A stretch of 64,000 bases of DNA from Castanea sativa (GCF_040712315.1 NC_134014.1:41653634-41717633), one strand, 5' to 3'; counted from the first letter of the stretch, positions 33,614 to 45,918 are shown. Notes: generated by a model from the letters alone, not told the origin. Translations and numbers: made by a program.

Positions 33614-36147
33614 AATGGGAAAATTCAAGTGTCTAGTTGATACCGCCGCTGGGATGGAAGGCTTTAGAGCCAAATACCATATTCCCAGCGACGTAGGGTT
33701 AGAATGCGCCGGCAACAGCCGTGGCCGGTTCTAGGAAAGAGGGAGAGGTTATCATCCCTATGATAGCCTTCATAGAGGGTGGGACGACCCTTCCAATGAA
33801 ACCCGTAATGAGGGAGTATCTTCGCAACCACAGGTTGTGTCCCGACCAATGCCTTCCAAACGTTTTTAGAGTTCTAGGTAGTGTAGATGCTCTAAACGAG
33901 CAGATGGGTTTAAACCTCACATGGCACGATGTCGTGTTCCTATATGAGTCCCACAAACTTTCTAAAGTAGGTTATTATATGAAATCTCGGTCTAGCACCG
34001 TTAGGCTAATCTCCTGTCTGCCCAAATCAAACAAAGGCATGAAGGACGACTACTTGATCGTGTCCGGGAACTGGCACGATGGCTTTCACTGCCCAGTTCA
34101 GTGGGGGGATCCAGGTGCGACGCCGTAGGATTAATCTCCCCACAACACAACTTCTCCTAACACACACACAGAAATGCGTATTTGTATTTACTTAAACTTG
34201 TTAAATATTTGTGTGAATCTAATCAGGTTTGTTTGTTTTGACGTCTTTTTTGCAGATAAGCAGCACGTGCGTCCTCGTCTGAGTCACTGTAACGTTGCCG
34301 ATTTAAACCGAGTACTTCGCTCCGAGGTGTTCGTTAGCGAAGACTTACAACTTCGGGCGGCTCACCTCATTCTCGGATACACTCCCCTTTCCAAAGACTT
34401 CCAAGAGATAGAGGACGCCATTATTGCAGGCGACCGAAGACGGAAGAGGATCAACGTAGCTCGGCGCCATTTTCTGGATGACCGTGACCTCCCGGACGCT
34501 CCTAACACCATTCTGTACAACCGGGCGATAGCAGCAGTCCCCCTTGCCGTGCACGCACAAACAGCTGTCATTCCAGAAGAGCAGGTGTCTTCTTCACACA
34601 CCCTTGACGACGAGATAGATCAATTCCATCTCGAAGACACCGAGAGACCTCGCGGGAACCAGTTTGTAGTGCTTTCCGACGAGGAAGAAGAAGCAACCGA
34701 GGCCTCTGGAATTGCAGGGTTTGTAGTTGCCCTTCCCGAGGACGAATCCGTAGAAAACATGGGACGAATGGAGGGTCTTCTCACTAATAGGGCTGCCAAA
34801 GTTGCAGAGAAGAAGAAAAAGGGGACGTCCCAAGTTCTCCCAGTTTTACCTCCTCCTCCTCCTCCAGCTGAGCCCAAACTGCTAGCCGAGGATCCCAAGA
34901 AGAAGAGGAAAGGGGATGATGAGGGGACGACTAATAAAGAGCCCAAGAAACCACGCCAACAACTCCCCCCGGCCCATCAGCAGAAGCTGGATAAGGGCAA
35001 GGGTAGATCCCGTTCAGTTGAACTCGGGGAAATCAGGGATGAGGCTGTAGTGCACCGAGCACCGGCCACTTGGTCCCCCGATCTAAGGCTGGACGGCGCT
35101 CCTATCTCCTGCCAGTCCAGTATAAGGGCAGTTCAACAAGGCCACGCCCACCACCTGGCCGAGGTCCTAGAACGCCCTCTTCTGCTGCCCAAGGACATGG
35201 AGACCTTGGAAAAGATGGGCCAACCACAACTATTCCTCTCTCTAAAAAGAGACTTAGCGCTGGTAAGTGTTCCTCCTTTTAACAATATTTATAAGTAAAT
35301 TAGTTTTTGTTATTCCTAACTCCATCATGCTTTTTTACAGGCTATTCAGGAGGTCTTTGTAGCTGAAAAGTTTATTGAAGACGCTCGGAAAGTAGCCAGG
35401 GCTGAACTCGAAACTAGGGTGGAGACTGAGAGGACCTTAGGTACAGCCCTTGCCGAGAACGAGAAGCTGACCTCGGAGGTAGCAGAGCTGAGGAGAGAGA
35501 AGAATGGGGTCGAGTCAAACTTGAAGACCATGAAGACCCAGATAGAAGGACAGCGCAAACTCCTTAAGGAAAGAAATGAAGAGCTCTCCCAAGCTCAAAG
35601 GGAGTGCTCGGATCTTAAGAAGCAACTAGCGCTGATGAAAGAAGAAGCCAATTCCTTCCAACTCTCTCTCCAAGCTGCCAAGCAGGCAAGTTTTGATGAA
35701 GGGGTAGCCACCACCGAGGAGCAGCTGACAGAGGAGTTCGCGGCTTTATGCCGCGAATACTGTCAAAAAGTATGGGGGGAAGCTCTAAACGTAGCAGGGG
35801 TTCCTCAATCTTCGGATTTGAGGAAGTCCGAGAACGTTTGGCTTCCCCTAGAAATACAGGAGATTGAAGAGGCTCCTGATGCTACTCCTACCCCCGAGAC
35901 AACTCTTCCTGCCCTACCTCTGATGGTCCCACAGCAAATTCCTGATCCTACAGAACCTTCTGGTTCCAATAAAGAGAAGGAAGGAGGAGGGAATGCAGAG
36001 AAGGACTTGAGCCAGACAGTGGAACCCATCGTCCTTTCAACTACGACAGTGGATAAAGGAAAGCAGATTATGACTCCTTTTGAGCTGGAGTTGAGAAAGA
36101 CCGAGGGCACTAGCACCTCTCAGCAAGATCCTCCTCCAACAGCTTAG
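33614..36147 (+). pseudogene. antisense gene (aORF) of element C, three exons
   Basis: Exon 1 is 33614-34114, exon 2 is 34256-35262 and exon 3 is 35341-36147 (TAG). Introns are GTGCGA..TTTGCAG and GTAAGT..TTACAG, and the joins keep frame. Exon 1 starts MGKFKCLVDTAAGMEGF and is 501 bases against 502 in A; the missing base near 33700 shifts frame, and 33721-34128 reads the rest. Exons 2 and 3 are open. Exon 2 has LRAAHLILGYTPL, an acidic middle, DPKKKRKGD and LLLPKDMETLEKM. Exon 3 is coiled coil, then a Pro/Thr-rich tail. It is the best-preserved aORF in the window with B. Nuclear location is inferred from the basic motif; function is unknown. Confidence 0.82.
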
Positions 36148-36689
36148 GACTTAGCTTAGGGCTTCTCTTTTTCCATTCTTTTCTGTTTTTTTTTTTTTGA
36201 ACTTATCTATTGTAATGTATATTTAATTTGATTAATAAAGAACAATTTCGTTTGCTTTTCACTTGGATTGTGTCTGCTTTTACTCTATTCCTTTTATTGT
36301 ACTTATTACAAAAGTTTCCCATTAAGTCATATCAAAAGTTTCTCAGAGTATAAAAATTTAACTCCAAGGATTGCACAATCGTAACTTCCACATAATCATG
36401 CGTATATTACTAAAGATTTAATACGAGGTGACATAGTTAACACGCTTGAACAATGCCTTGATAAAAAAGGAAAGAGGACCTCATACAACGATTAAGCCTT
36501 TATAATTCATAACACTGTTTCTAGTAGGATGTAAGATCCGAGGACCATTCCTCACACAAATTCACTCAATACTTAAAGATATAAACCTTAAGATCCAAGT
36601 TAATAAACAATAAGGTATTAACATGCAGACACAATCAGAAGTTAACTTTAAGCAAAGTCATAGTCCGAAGACAAATCTTAAGCAATCTT

Positions 36690-37160
36690 TCGTTTAACTG
36701 TAAACGTTAGTTTTCCCAAAGTAGGAGGTCCGAGGACCCGGCATAACTAAGCTTCTGTTTAACAAATGACAAGACATCAATTTCCACAAGGTTTGTGGTC
36801 CGAGGACCGTACTTAACCAATTTTCTGTTTGATTCTTTAAAACAATAACTTCACATGTTAATTTTCCCAAAGTAGGAGGTCCGAAGACCCGGCATAACTA
36901 AGGTTCTGTTTAACAAATGATAAGATATCAATTTCCACAAGGTTTGTGGTCCGAGGACTACACTTAACCAAGTTTCTGTTTGATTCTTTAAAACAATAAC
37001 TTCACATGTTAATTTTCCCAAAGTAGGAGGTCCGAAGACCCGGCATAACTAAGGTTACGTTTTAACAAATGATAAGACATCAATTTCCACAAGGTTTGTG
37101 GTCCGAGGACTACACTTAACCAAGTTTCGTTTGATTCTTTAGAACAGCAACTTCAAGTAT
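36690..37160 (-). repeat. tandem array of element C, ~151 bp x 3
   Basis: Units recur at about 36712, 36862 and 37014 with gttttcccaaagtaggaggtcc-like starts (read on the plus strand). On the minus strand they resemble the 151-bp units of element A, including the tcctcggacc core. Fewer copies than A, as expected of an expanding and contracting array. Confidence 0.88.
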
Positions 37161-37207
37161 GAGAGCTACCATAACTTTGAAACATTAATTGACGAAAGCT
37201 TATTTGA

Positions 37208-38572
37208 TTAATAATAATACCTTCTAAGATTATTTACATTCCATGGACGTGGTACAACTCGTTCATCCAGGTCAACTAACCTATACGACCCTACGCCTGC
37301 TATTGAAACAATGCGGTAGGGGCCTTCCCGATTAGGTCCTAGCTTACCCCATGCCGGGTTCTTAGAAGTGCCTACAACTTTCCTTAATACAAGATCACCA
37401 GGCGCAAGTGGCCTTAGTTTCACGTGGGCATCATGTCCTTGTTTTAGCTTCTGCTGATAATAAGCCATTTGGACCATAGCTGCCTCACGCCGTTCTTCAA
37501 GTAAATCAAGATTTCTCTCTAGAAGTTCCTTGTTATTCTCTGGACTAAAAGAACTTGTCTTTAGAGTAGGAAATCCAGACTCCAATGGTATCACCGCCTC
37601 GGCTCCATAAGCCATAGAGAATGGCGTTTCTCCAGTGGACCTGCGCGGAGTGGTCCGATACGTCCACAGGACATGAGGGAGCTCTTCCACCCATCTGCCT
37701 TTCGCATCATCCAACCTCTTCTTGAGCCCGTTGACAATGACCTTGTTAACGGCCTCGGCCTGTCCATTTCCTCGAGGATAAGCTGGGGTAGAGTATCTGT
37801 TTGTGATGCCCATGTCACTACGCATCGCCTAAAGGCGTTCTTTGTCAAATTGAACGCCATTGTCCGAGATAAGAGTATGTGGTATACCAAATCTAGTAAC
37901 AATATTCTTCCAAATAAACCTCTTGGAATCAACATCTCGGATATTGGCTAAGGGCTCAGCTTCGACCCATTTAGTGAAGTAGTCTGTCCCTACAAGCAGC
38001 CATCTTTTGTTTCCAGCAGCTCTCGGGAATGGCCCTACAATGTCCAAGCCCCATTGTGCGAAGGGCCAAGGGCTAGACAGGGGATTAAGAACCCCTCCAG
38101 GTTGGTGGATATTAGGGGCGAACCTCTGACACTGATCACACTTTCTGGCATAATCCTGAGCCTCCCTCTGCATATTAGGCCACCAATAACCCTGAGTCAG
38201 GGCTCTATGGGCTAAGGACCTTCCCCCAGTATGACTCCCACAAATTCCTTCATGCAATTCCTCCAGCAACGATTCTGTTGATTCAGGGTGTACACACAAC
38301 AAATACGGTCCCGAAAAGGATCGTTTGTATAGCTTCTGATCCTCGGACAACCAGAAGCGCGGCGCCTTTCGACGCACCTTTTCTGCTTCAACTTTGTCTT
38401 CGGGAAGGATGTCATTTTTGAGAAAAGATATGATCGAATCCATCCAACTAGGACCAGGCCTTATTAAATGGATGCGAGGTGCGTTAGCATCTATAAGAGA
38501 AGGTTCTATCAGATCCTCAACGAGAATCACCCTTGGTAGACCTTGAGCCGAGGATGTGGCCAATGTAGCCAA
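37208..38572 (-). pseudogene. int: end of second RNase H and integrase of element C
   Basis: 38572-37829 carries the RNase H tail, the full zinc domain (HEGICGSHTGG ... CDQCQRF) and the core to LISDNGVQFD, so the first two catalytic Asp residues are present. A frameshift near 37828 (after FDKERL) precedes the second part, 37825-37208, with NGQAEAVNK and a C-terminal domain ending NVNNLRRYYY. One small indel therefore separates it from an open frame. Confidence 0.88.
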
Positions 38573-40506
38573 AGAATCTGCATGAGTGTTTCCACTCCTA
38601 GAGACATGAGCTAAGGCAAATGAGTCGAATTCGGCTCGCCGACGTTTAACTGGGCCAAATATTCTTGCATTCGGGGTCTCTAGCCTCCATGGTCCCCATG
38701 ACTTGGCCGACCACTAATTGAGAGTCCGAGAACACATGGATTTCTTTGCCACCCATCTTATGTACCATTTGCATGCCTACCAAGATCGCTTCATACTCGG
38801 CCTCATTATTAGTAGCCGAGAAGGCCAATCTCAAAGATTTTTCAAAGACAATCCCTTCAGGGGACACTAGAACAAGCCCAACACCAGACCCTCTTTGATT
38901 AACAGCCCCATCCACGTGAACTCTCCAAACCGAGGGTGATACATCTGTGATGACACCAACTGATTTTCCACCCATGTGTGTTTCTTTTGAAGTTTCTTCT
39001 ATCAATGGTTCAGTAAACTCTGCCACCAAATCTGCGAGGACCTGTCCCTTCACCGATGTGCGAGGCCTGTATTTAACATCAAAGGCTCCCAAAATGGTTC
39101 CCCATTTCGCCACCTTGCCAGAATAATCAGCACTACGCAACACAGCCTTGAGAGGCAACTGGGTCAAAACAACCACAGTATGAGATTGGAAATAATGAGG
39201 AAGTTTGCGCGTGGCGTGGACTACAGCCAGAAGTGCTTTTTCCAAGGGCAAATAGCGCACCTCGGCTTCATTCAAGGACTTACTAACATAGTAGATCGGC
39301 CTCTGCACCCCATTTTCATTCCTTATAAGGACTAGACTCACCGCATGAATAGCCACGGCCAGATAAGCGAATAACACCTCGTCCACCTCAGGGCGAGATA
39401 AAATGGGTGGCCGAGATAGATATTGCTTAAGCTGTTGGAAAGCTGACTCACAATCCTCGGTCCATTGAAATCCTTTCCACTTGTTCAGCAACTGAAAGAA
39501 AGGACGGCACCGGTCAGCTGACCGAGAAATAAATCTGTTCAACGCAGCAATCATTCCGGTCAATTTTTGAATATCTTTTGGGTTCCGAGGCGGCTGCAAA
39601 TTCTGAATAGCCTTAACCTGCACTGGGTTCACCTCTATGCCCCTATGAGTGATCATATACCCTAGGAACTTTCCGGATCCCACGCCAAAAGAACACTTGG
39701 AAGCGTTAAGGCGCAACTTATACTTCCTCAGCATTTGGAAGGTGTCGGCCAAATCTGTCATGTGCGAAGGTACTGTCTTACTCTTCACCACCATATCATC
39801 CACGTATACTTCTATGGTTTTCCCCAGTTGCTGTTCAAACATTCGGGTCATCATTCTTTGGTAAGTAGCCTCAGCATTTTTTAACCCAAATGGCATGACC
39901 TTATAATGATAGTTCCCGGTTGGAGTAATGAAAGCAGTTTTCTCCTGATCCTCTAACGCCAAGGGAATTTGGTGGTAACCCTGGAAGGCGTCCAAGAAAC
40001 TCATCCGAGGATGTCCAACAGTAGCATCTACCAGTTGATCAATCCGTGGCATTGGGAACGAATCTTTAGGACAGGCCTTGTTCAGATCAGTAAAATCTAC
40101 ACACACTCTCCACCTGCCGTTCTTCTTCTTAACGACAACAGTATGAGCCAACCATTCAGGGTAGAAAACTTCTTTGATAGCCCCCGAGTTTAAGAACCTC
40201 TTCCTTCACAGCCTCAGAATGTTCTCGGGAAGATCGCCGAGGTGGCTGCCTCCTCGGAACAATGGCCGGATTGACGTTTAAACGATGACAAATAAAGCTC
40301 GGATCCACGCCTGGAGCCTCATAAGGGTCCCACGCAAAGACATCTATATTGTCCTTTAGGAATTTTAACAACTCCATCTTCTCTTGGTATGGCAAAAGTA
40401 TGCCAACTTGGAAGAATCTCTCTGGATCATCTGGTATTACAAACTTCTCTAACTCCTCGCAAACCGCCTCATCTTCTGTCATCGCTCCAGGTGCCTCCGG
40501 AGCTGT
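38573..40506 (-). pseudogene. pol: RT, RNase H and archaeal-type RNase H of element C
   Basis: 40482-40156 holds the N-terminal RT part; an indel near 40160-40190 separates it from 40151-38646. The larger frame (501 codons) contains WRVCVDFTDLNKACPKDSFP, LDAFQGYHQIPL, EVYVDDMVV, a complete gypsy RNase H with HATRKLPHYFQSHTV, and the archaeal-type RNase H (VHVDGAVNQRGSG, NNEAEYEAI, FSDSQLV). It ends in a second frameshift near 38650. Confidence 0.92.
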
Positions 40507-40515
40507 TAATTGCTA
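40507..40515 (-). promoter_or_regulatory. candidate UAG-CARYYA readthrough site, element C
   Basis: Minus strand TAG CAA TTA, identical to the tobacco mosaic virus context. It is 11 codons ahead of, and in frame with, the RT frame starting at 40482. Confidence 0.65.
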
Positions 40516-41265
40516 TGACTCCTGGATGGGCAAGGTTGATAACTCGATTTCTGACTGACGAAGTACTGCCGCCGATATGCATTGCACGGCCACTACACGG
40601 CTGCCGAGGATCTCCTCAACGTGTTCCCCCGAGGGAATTTAACCTTAACGTGCAAGGTAGAGGAGACGGCTCCCGAGAGCGTGCAGCCAGGGTCTGGCGA
40701 GGATGGCTGTATATGGAGAGTACGCGTCAACCACAATGAAATCTACTTCAACCGTTTCAGTGCCAGATTGAACGGGTAAACGGATCTGTCCTTTTGGCAC
40801 AACGGCTCTCCCTTCAAAGCTGATAAGGGGTGAGTCATAAGGAGTTAAATCTTCCAACTCCAACCTTAACCCCTTAAATAGATCAGGGTACATGATATCT
40901 GCACCGCTGCCCTGATCTATCATCACCCTTCTCACATCATAGTTGCCTATTCTGAGGGTAACGACAAGAGCATCGTCATGGGGCTGGATAGTCCCTACCT
41001 TATCCTCCTCGGAGAAACCCAAGACAGGTAAGGTGCTCCTTAATCTCTTCGGCCTGCTACCGACATCCTCGGCCTGCGGATGAGAAACTGCCATAATCCT
41101 AGTGGGACTCGAACCGGTCCTACCAGTGCGATGAAGATAACATTAATTGTTCCCAATGCTGGCCGAGATGAACTGTTCCTCTGGTTGTTTGAACCAACTT
41201 GGCTTACTTGCCCAGTGGGCTGACACAAGTGCTGCTTTAACTTTCCCTCACCGACGAGTTGCTCC
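40516..41265 (-). pseudogene. pro: protease of element C
   Basis: 41094-40645 carries VLGFSEEDKVGTIQPHDDA, the DQGSGAD active site and PYTAILARPWLHALG. An extra base near 40660 then shifts the frame (ALGSRLLYLAR instead of ALGAVSSTLHV). Another shift near 41090 joins it to the gag-side frame 41366-41040. Confidence 0.85.
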
Positions 41266-42517
41266 AGATGGTTCCACAGGGTCCGACAGTTCTCAGTAGT
41301 ATGACCCACATCCTGATGGTACTGACAGAAAAGGTTTTGATTTCTTCTCGCGGGGTCCCCCGCCATCTTGCCGGGCCATCCGAAAAAGGGCTCTTTACGA
41401 ACTTTTTCTAATAGCGATGCACCGGTTCTCGGAACACAGTATTTACGGCTGGGGTCGCCGAGCCGGATTGTCCGAAGTAATCCCTCCTCGGCTTGTTGTT
41501 GTGATATCCGTCCGACCCGAAATCCCTTCTCTCTGCGGGATAACCTTCTCCTTTCCTTTTCCTTGCTTCTTGGTCTTCCTCTACCCTTTTATATTTGTCG
41601 ATACGATCCATAAGACGGCGTACGCCGCGGACGGGCTTTTTCGTCAAAGACTTTCTTAGGTCGTGATCGGTAGGGAGGCCTACCTTAAAGGTATTAAGCG
41701 CCACCTCATCAAAGTCGCCATCTATTTCATTAAACATCTCCCAATATCCGTCGGAGTATGCTTTCGGTGTCTCCCCTCCTTCATGACCATGGATAGCGGC
41801 GAATCCAATGGCCGAGGGACTCGCTACACGTGATGAAGCGCGAAGCAAATGCCCTAGTTAACTCCCCAAACGAGCCCACGAGACCCCGATTTGAGACCGT
41901 TAAACCATCTCATAGCCACGAGTCCCAAGCCGGAGGGGAAGACTTTACACATCAAAGTCTCGTTATGGGAGTGCACCGCCATCCTTTGGTTAAAGTGGCT
42001 CACGTGTTCCACCGGATCAGTCCGGCCATTGTAGATGGTAAAGGTGGGCCGGGTGAACCTCTGGGAAGCCTTCCCTCTCAATCCTCCGCGAAAACGGAGA
42101 TTTAGAGAGTTGGTGCAACGCTCTACTCATGGTATCGTTGCCTAAGCCCCTAGAACGAAGCTTCTTACGTCTGCGAGTTGATTGGTCGTCCTCCTCGCCG
42201 GAGGATGTTGCGCTAGTGGGGGAATATGACCTTGAACTGTAGACAACCCCCCTATCCTTCTCTGAGGAAGAACTAGACGAGGACGGAGAAACCTTACGTT
42301 TAGCACGGCGTAACTTCTTCTTTAAACGATTAATTTCCTTCTGCATGGATTTAGAGCCCTCATCGTGGGTAGTGCTACCCCCTCCTTGAGTATGGCTATC
42401 CCCTGGGTATTCTGTATGGACGCTTCCCTCACGATCCCTATGACGTTCAAGACGTTCGAAATGATCTTCCGGTTGTGATCCTTGTGACTCTGCATGGTGA
42501 GAGCCTAAGCCTGCCAT
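41266..42517 (-). pseudogene. gag: gag of element C, several frameshifts
   Basis: Starts MAGLGSHHAESQGSQ at 42517, as in element A. Frames 42517-42017, 42081-41854, 41848-41408 and 41366-41270 each carry successive gag segments, so at least three indels lie between about 42080 and 41370. The zinc knuckle (CQYHQDVGHTTENC) and the following NHLEQLV, with Gln at the site mutated in A, are intact. Confidence 0.88.
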
Positions 42518-42545
42518 AATATCTCTACTACTTCCAGACTAGATT

Positions 42546-42563
42546 TTCCCACAGACGGCGCCA
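42546..42563 (-). other. primer binding site of element C
   Basis: Minus strand tggcgccgtctgtgggaa, two bases from the 5' LTR. Identical to that of element B. Confidence 0.8.
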
Positions 42564-42565
42564 AT

Positions 42566-43318
42566 TGTAAGTGCACAATTGCACCTGGACCCAAGAACAG
42601 TTATGGGCTCAGGCCCAATGAGCCTTAAACAATGAAAATTTGTAGAGAGTGGGCTTGAAACCCAGGTTAGAAGTGAGTGAAGATTAAATGACAAAATAAA
42701 GATTGCCGGTATTAGGAAACAGCAAAGAGTAATGTAAATAGGTCTCCTCGGACGTAAGCCGAGAGCTGTTCTTATATTATCTCTCTCTCTTTGTCTTTTT
42801 TCTTTTTAGGTTACAAACAGTTCCGTCCCTCTTTCTGTTCTAGGTCCTCTCTTAAATACTCTTCTTCTTAATACTTTATACACGTGTTGCCCTCAACTCC
42901 TCCCTTAGTATAGATATTTCTTTTCTTAGTGCCTTTGAACAGTAACTAGAAGTTTCCCTTCCACTGTTCAAGTGTCACCTCCCCATTAATGCGGCCAGGG
43001 TGGTAGGTGCAGGGTCTTTAATGTGGAGGTAACAGCCTTTGTCTTTGTCATTTCTTCAACACTGGTGCTTCTAGGGCATTCAAGGGTTCACCCCTTTTAA
43101 CCATTGGTCTTGACCGTGTCATTCCCTAACCTGTACCATGAAGTCCCGGGTTCTCTGGTGTCAGTCCGAGGATAAGTTCACCCTCGGCTGAGTCCTCGGG
43201 CCCTCGGCGCATAGGCCGACCCATAGTATTAACAACTTCCAAACCCAGGGTCAGGTCGGCCTTCCTTAACACGGCCCAAAAGGCCCACGTTCCCATCAGG
43301 ATCTTTTTACCCCCCACA
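42566..43318 (-). repeat. 5' LTR of element C
   Basis: 753 bp, about five differences from the other LTR. It contains the same G-box (cacgtg, 42891-42896) and TATTTAAG-type box (about 42850) as element A. An in-LTR ORF of 63 codons appears in both LTRs and is not coding. Confidence 0.95.
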
Positions 43319-44198
43319 GTAGCAGATTAGTTTACAAATATTAAAGTTTCAAGCTCTTAGGGAGGATTAATCATCATTGATGATCTAACATATTTGCAAA
43401 TTATTTTTTAAAGCTAGAAATAAAAAAGGAAAATGTTAAAGGTATTACAAAATGTTCACAATATAATGTGACAATAATAGTGAAGGATGAGTTTCAATAA
43501 TGTAATTAATGAATATTTAAAATACTTTTTTGTGATTCGTAACATGTCAGTTTGTAAATCTATAATAAAATTTTTGATATCCCTAACATCACTAATAATA
43601 AAAAGTCCACAACAATTTGAAAAAAAATCATATTTTTTATAAACTTTTGGGCCTTTTACAATGAGATGGGGCCATTTTTTTTGTAAAGGATAAATATTTA
43701 TTTGTGGTGGGGGCCTTGGGCCGGCCCTGTCGATGTCCCCATCATCAAATCGTTGCTCTTGGTGGCGTTGGTGGGTTGTTGAGGTTGCAGAAGTCGGCTT
43801 ATGGCTGGGTTGCTGAGGTGGGTCTATGGTTTTGGTGGGTCGTTGGTGTTTTTTGTTGTTAAGGCATTTAGACTGTATTTTGATTGAGGAATTTATGTTT
43901 TTGTTGGTGGTAGTGGTGTGTTTTTGGATGGAAGATGGGTTTGTGTTGTGAAGGAGAAGGTGGGTTTGTGTTTGGTGATAGTAGTGGTGCATCTGTGAAG
44001 GAGAACATGGTCTTGGGTGGGGAAGAGGATAAAAATTAAATTTATTTATTTATCTTTTAGAGAAAGAAAAATAGTATTTAAATAGAGTAGAGAAATAATT
44101 ATTGAGGCTGATATATGTGAGTTTGTTGAAGTAGCAAAAGTGAAGTTTTTTGAATTAGTTTAACTAAAATTTTGTTAAGACGGATGTGAATACTCTTA

Positions 44199-45708
44199 TA
44201 AGATAAGTTCCATAATCTATTCTTAAAAGGGTAGTCTATGAGTTAAACAAAAAGAGTAGTGGTTGTATCAATTAGGAGGTAATTAAAGGAATTGGTCAGA
44301 CGTTTCCTTTATGTTGTAGATTACTTGGCGTAGTCTTTTTCAAGTCAATATACATAAATTTTCTCCTCGTCAAAGGAATAGTAATTGTATTCTATATGGT
44401 AAGGGAGATGTCCTTTGGTTGTGTTCCACAAGGCGTGGATCACGAGCCCACTAAAAGAATAAGGCGATTTAAGGGAACAGACCCATCCCATATCCTTTGA
44501 AAGAAAAGGTCTAGATCTAATCAAGGGATCAAGGACCTACCCCAGGAAGGAATCCCCACCCTCTGAAGGACACCGATGAAAAATAGCCCCTTGGACAACC
44601 TCAACTGAGGATGACTAGCTGATGACAAAGCCAAGGAGAAGTCTAAATCCATGAAAGGCGTCCAAGGAGCTTGGGGAGGTAGCTCCTAAAACAAGCAATA
44701 GTCACTTGCATTAATTAGATGTTTTTACCTAATACCACCGCATTTGTTACTGAATAACTGATTTGAATAGTGCATTATACCCCAACAGTCCACTTTCATA
44801 GTCAAAAAGGGAGAGAAGATACCTAATGAGACAATTATCTTCTGACCCTCAGTCATGACAACCTACTACTAGAAAAAAAGACTAGGTATAAATAGAGCCT
44901 CAGCACACACATGAAAGGGGCAGAAAAACTTAGAATAGAGAAATAGTTGAGAGAATTTGTATTTGTCTTTAGATGCATGTATCCCTGGCAATAATAGAAT
45001 TTCATATCTATTTAATAAGAAGCACGTATTATTTATTTTCGACTCCTGTTCAGATCTCTTGTTGTGGATTACTTAATTATCACCCATTCTTCACAAATTA
45101 GTTGTGACGATCATAAACAATCAAAGGCTCGTGCTTTAGATAGTTTTTGACACCCACATATACATTTTTTTTTTCTTTTAAGAATAAAATCCTATGTATT
45201 TGACAAATCCTTCCCTCTTTCTATTTAATTATTCGTATTGATTAAAAAAAAAAGAAAAAAAGAAGAAGACAAATCCTTTCATTGACAAACGTTACATGTA
45301 AAAAAAAATTACAATATTTGACTTATTAATCCTATATATATATACACACACACACACTTCATATTATACTCTAAAGTTGGACCTTATCAATAACCTTATA
45401 GTCTAGTGATATCTTTCGCCCTTTGTAGGAAGTGATTTGAGATTCAACCCCATGGTGGAAACAATATTTATAGGATTCATGCACTGCTATATAAATTAGC
45501 TAATATAATGCTTAATCTTGATTTGTTTATTTTATTCTTAAGCATAAAGTGAACTTGAGTTTAAAAGGCTCAAACTCATATTTGGTTAATTAGTTTCTTA
45601 AACAAATTTAAATTTTTTCATAAACGTTGTGGTGTTAGTTAAGCAAATTAACTCAATGACAATTTTTAATTGAAAACTCAAATCTTCTTTTTTTTTGTTA
45701 ATAGTCAT
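44199..45708. other. spacer with a possible old LTR at ~44400-45160
   Basis: No gene. The stretch near 44400-45160 is richer in GC and has aggtataaatagagcc (about 44884), a TATA-and-leader arrangement like that of the LTRs here, followed by an agatctcttgttgtgg region. Ends and target duplication were not found, so it may be a decayed solo LTR. The remainder is AT-rich. Confidence 0.35.
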
Positions 45709-45918
45709 TGTAAGGACTGGTTTTGGTTCCCAATCCTAAAGGGAAATAGGATCTTGGCCCAAAGAGCCTAATACAATAAATTTATAGAGAGTGGGCTGAA
45801 AAACTAGGCTCTAGTGAATTAGATAACAATTATAGTGAGCCTAGATGAAAAGAAAAACAAGAATGAAATTGTTTTGCACAAAGTAAATCGTCTTCAGCAT
45901 AGTCCGAGGAGACTAAAT

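Larger units (their letters stand above)
32355..43318 (-). mobile_element. Element C: Ty3/gypsy retrotransposon of Tat type, nested in a hAT element
   Basis: LTRs 32355-33107 and 42566-43318 are both 753 bp and differ at about five positions. The 5-bp duplication gtagc is perfect (32350-32354 and 43319-43323). gag-pol runs on the minus strand and the antisense gene on the plus strand. LTRs and proteins are close to element A, so the two are one family in opposite orientation. Despite near-identical LTRs, gag, protease and integrase contain several frameshifts, so this copy was probably defective when it inserted or the assembly has indel errors. Confidence 0.96.
32041..43729. mobile_element. 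non-autonomous hAT-type element, split by element C
   Basis: Terminal inverted repeats cagggctggcccaa (32041) and ttgggccggccctg (ending 43729) match with one mismatch. The 8-bp duplication tcgatgtc is perfect at 32033-32040 and 43730-43737. TIR style and 8-bp duplication fit hAT. Without the 10.97-kb gypsy insertion it is about 720 bp and codes for nothing. It sits inside the Harbinger-type element. Confidence 0.88.
31787..44195. mobile_element. PIF/Harbinger-type MITE hosting a nest of insertions
   Basis: Left terminus gagcattctcatcaatct at 31787; the right end reads, on the minus strand, gagtattcacatccgtct from 44195. The flanks are TTA at 31784-31786 and 44196-44198, the 3-bp duplication expected of PIF/Harbinger elements. 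Removing the nested hAT and gypsy insertions leaves about 710 bp with no transposase. The termini are only ~75% alike, so the assignment is good but not certain. Confidence 0.65.

Noticed and set aside
43456..43992. 178-codon minus-strand ORF, His/Thr/Pro-rich
   Set aside because: It runs across the right end of the hAT element and its target duplication, so it cannot be an ancestral gene; composition is low-complexity.
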